Shown here piece after piece: positions 14,794 to 14,912 of a stretch of DNA of 14,912 nt; positions within the stretch are counted from its first letter, which is position 1, and each line of letters opens with the position of its first letter. The notes beneath the pieces are model-generated. The model made no database searches. It was not told the DNA's origin and was given only the letters and a program-made list of their open reading frames with translations. A program made the position numbers and the translations under genes. The stretch is from Chthoniobacterales bacterium (GTDB taxonomy: Bacteria > Verrucomicrobiota > Verrucomicrobiia > Chthoniobacterales > UBA10450), in the NCBI GenBank assembly GCA_013695925.1, contig JACCZO010000049.1, positions 1-14,912 of the forward strand, in the 5' to 3' direction.

Positions 14794-14912
14794 TTAGGCC
14801 GCGAGGTCGTCGACCGCGGAACGAAGCGCGCCGAGGTCGAAAGGCTTCGGCAGGATGGCGTGCACTTTCATCCGTTCGTAGGCTTCGCGGATCTCGGAGG
14901 AAACGTGCGCCG
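14794..14912 (-). CDS. Response regulator receiver domain, C-terminal end (cut by window edge)
   Basis: Only the last 39 codons before the TAA at 14794-14796 are in the window. They read ...SSEIREAYERMKVHAILPKPFD and then LGALRSAVDDLAA. The K-P-F/D segment after a hydrophobic strand is the conserved lysine of the receiver fold (beta-5) and its following helix alpha-5 (LGALRSAVDDL). The stop comes right after alpha-5, so the receiver domain is the end of the protein. It is either a single-domain regulator or the C-terminal receiver of a hybrid histidine kinase. The phosphorylated aspartate would lie outside the window. The stop codon is inside a GCCTAACG motif. Confidence 0.8.
   Translation of the reverse strand, partial: AHVSSEIREAYERMKVHAILPKPFDLGALRSAVDDLAA

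Overview
The window is a GC-rich (roughly 60%) bacterial chromosome segment with tightly packed genes, many TTG/GTG starts, few clear Shine-Dalgarno sites and several secreted proteins of unknown function. The organism is most likely a soil-type member of the Verrucomicrobia or a close relative. This is an inference from gene content and style; no rRNA or marker gene is present to prove it. No CRISPR array, tRNA, rRNA or insertion sequence was recognised.

Left part (1-5647, all minus strand). Reading right to left, four genes form an apparent operon: two consecutive TolC-type outer membrane efflux proteins, a HlyD/DevB-like membrane fusion protein, and an FtsX/MacB-type ABC permease. They overlap by 4 bp or are separated by 9 bp. 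Together they look like an envelope-spanning exporter, but no ATPase gene is in the window. Beyond the permease, after a 233-bp gap, is the 5' part of a class I SAM-dependent methyltransferase cut by the window edge.

Middle part (5648-11108). A 159-bp divergent intergenic region separates the exporter from a plus-strand myo-inositol-1-phosphate synthase gene, which is followed by a 63-residue lipoprotein. Convergent to it is a small exported beta-rich protein. After a gap of about 360 bp come the GTPase HflX and, 24 bp later, a 593-residue polytopic membrane protein with features of GT-C-like envelope enzymes.

Right part (11089-14912, all minus strand). A Tat-signal aldo/keto reductase is followed directly, and in the same reading frame after its stop codon, by the C-terminal remnant of a GNAT acetyltransferase. 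Upstream of these are an exported OB-fold-like protein, an exported protein of unknown function and a small secreted single-PKD-domain protein with a strong intrinsic terminator. At the edge is the C-terminal end of a response-regulator receiver domain.

The most unusual non-gene signal is a short motif, GCCTAAC(G), that recurs across the window almost always on the plus strand whatever the direction of the gene it lies in. The second is the clean deletion junction that left the GNAT remnant behind the aldo/keto reductase. No clearly new multi-gene system is evident. The nearest candidates are the tandem-TolC exporter without an ATPase and the run of small secreted proteins at the right end.
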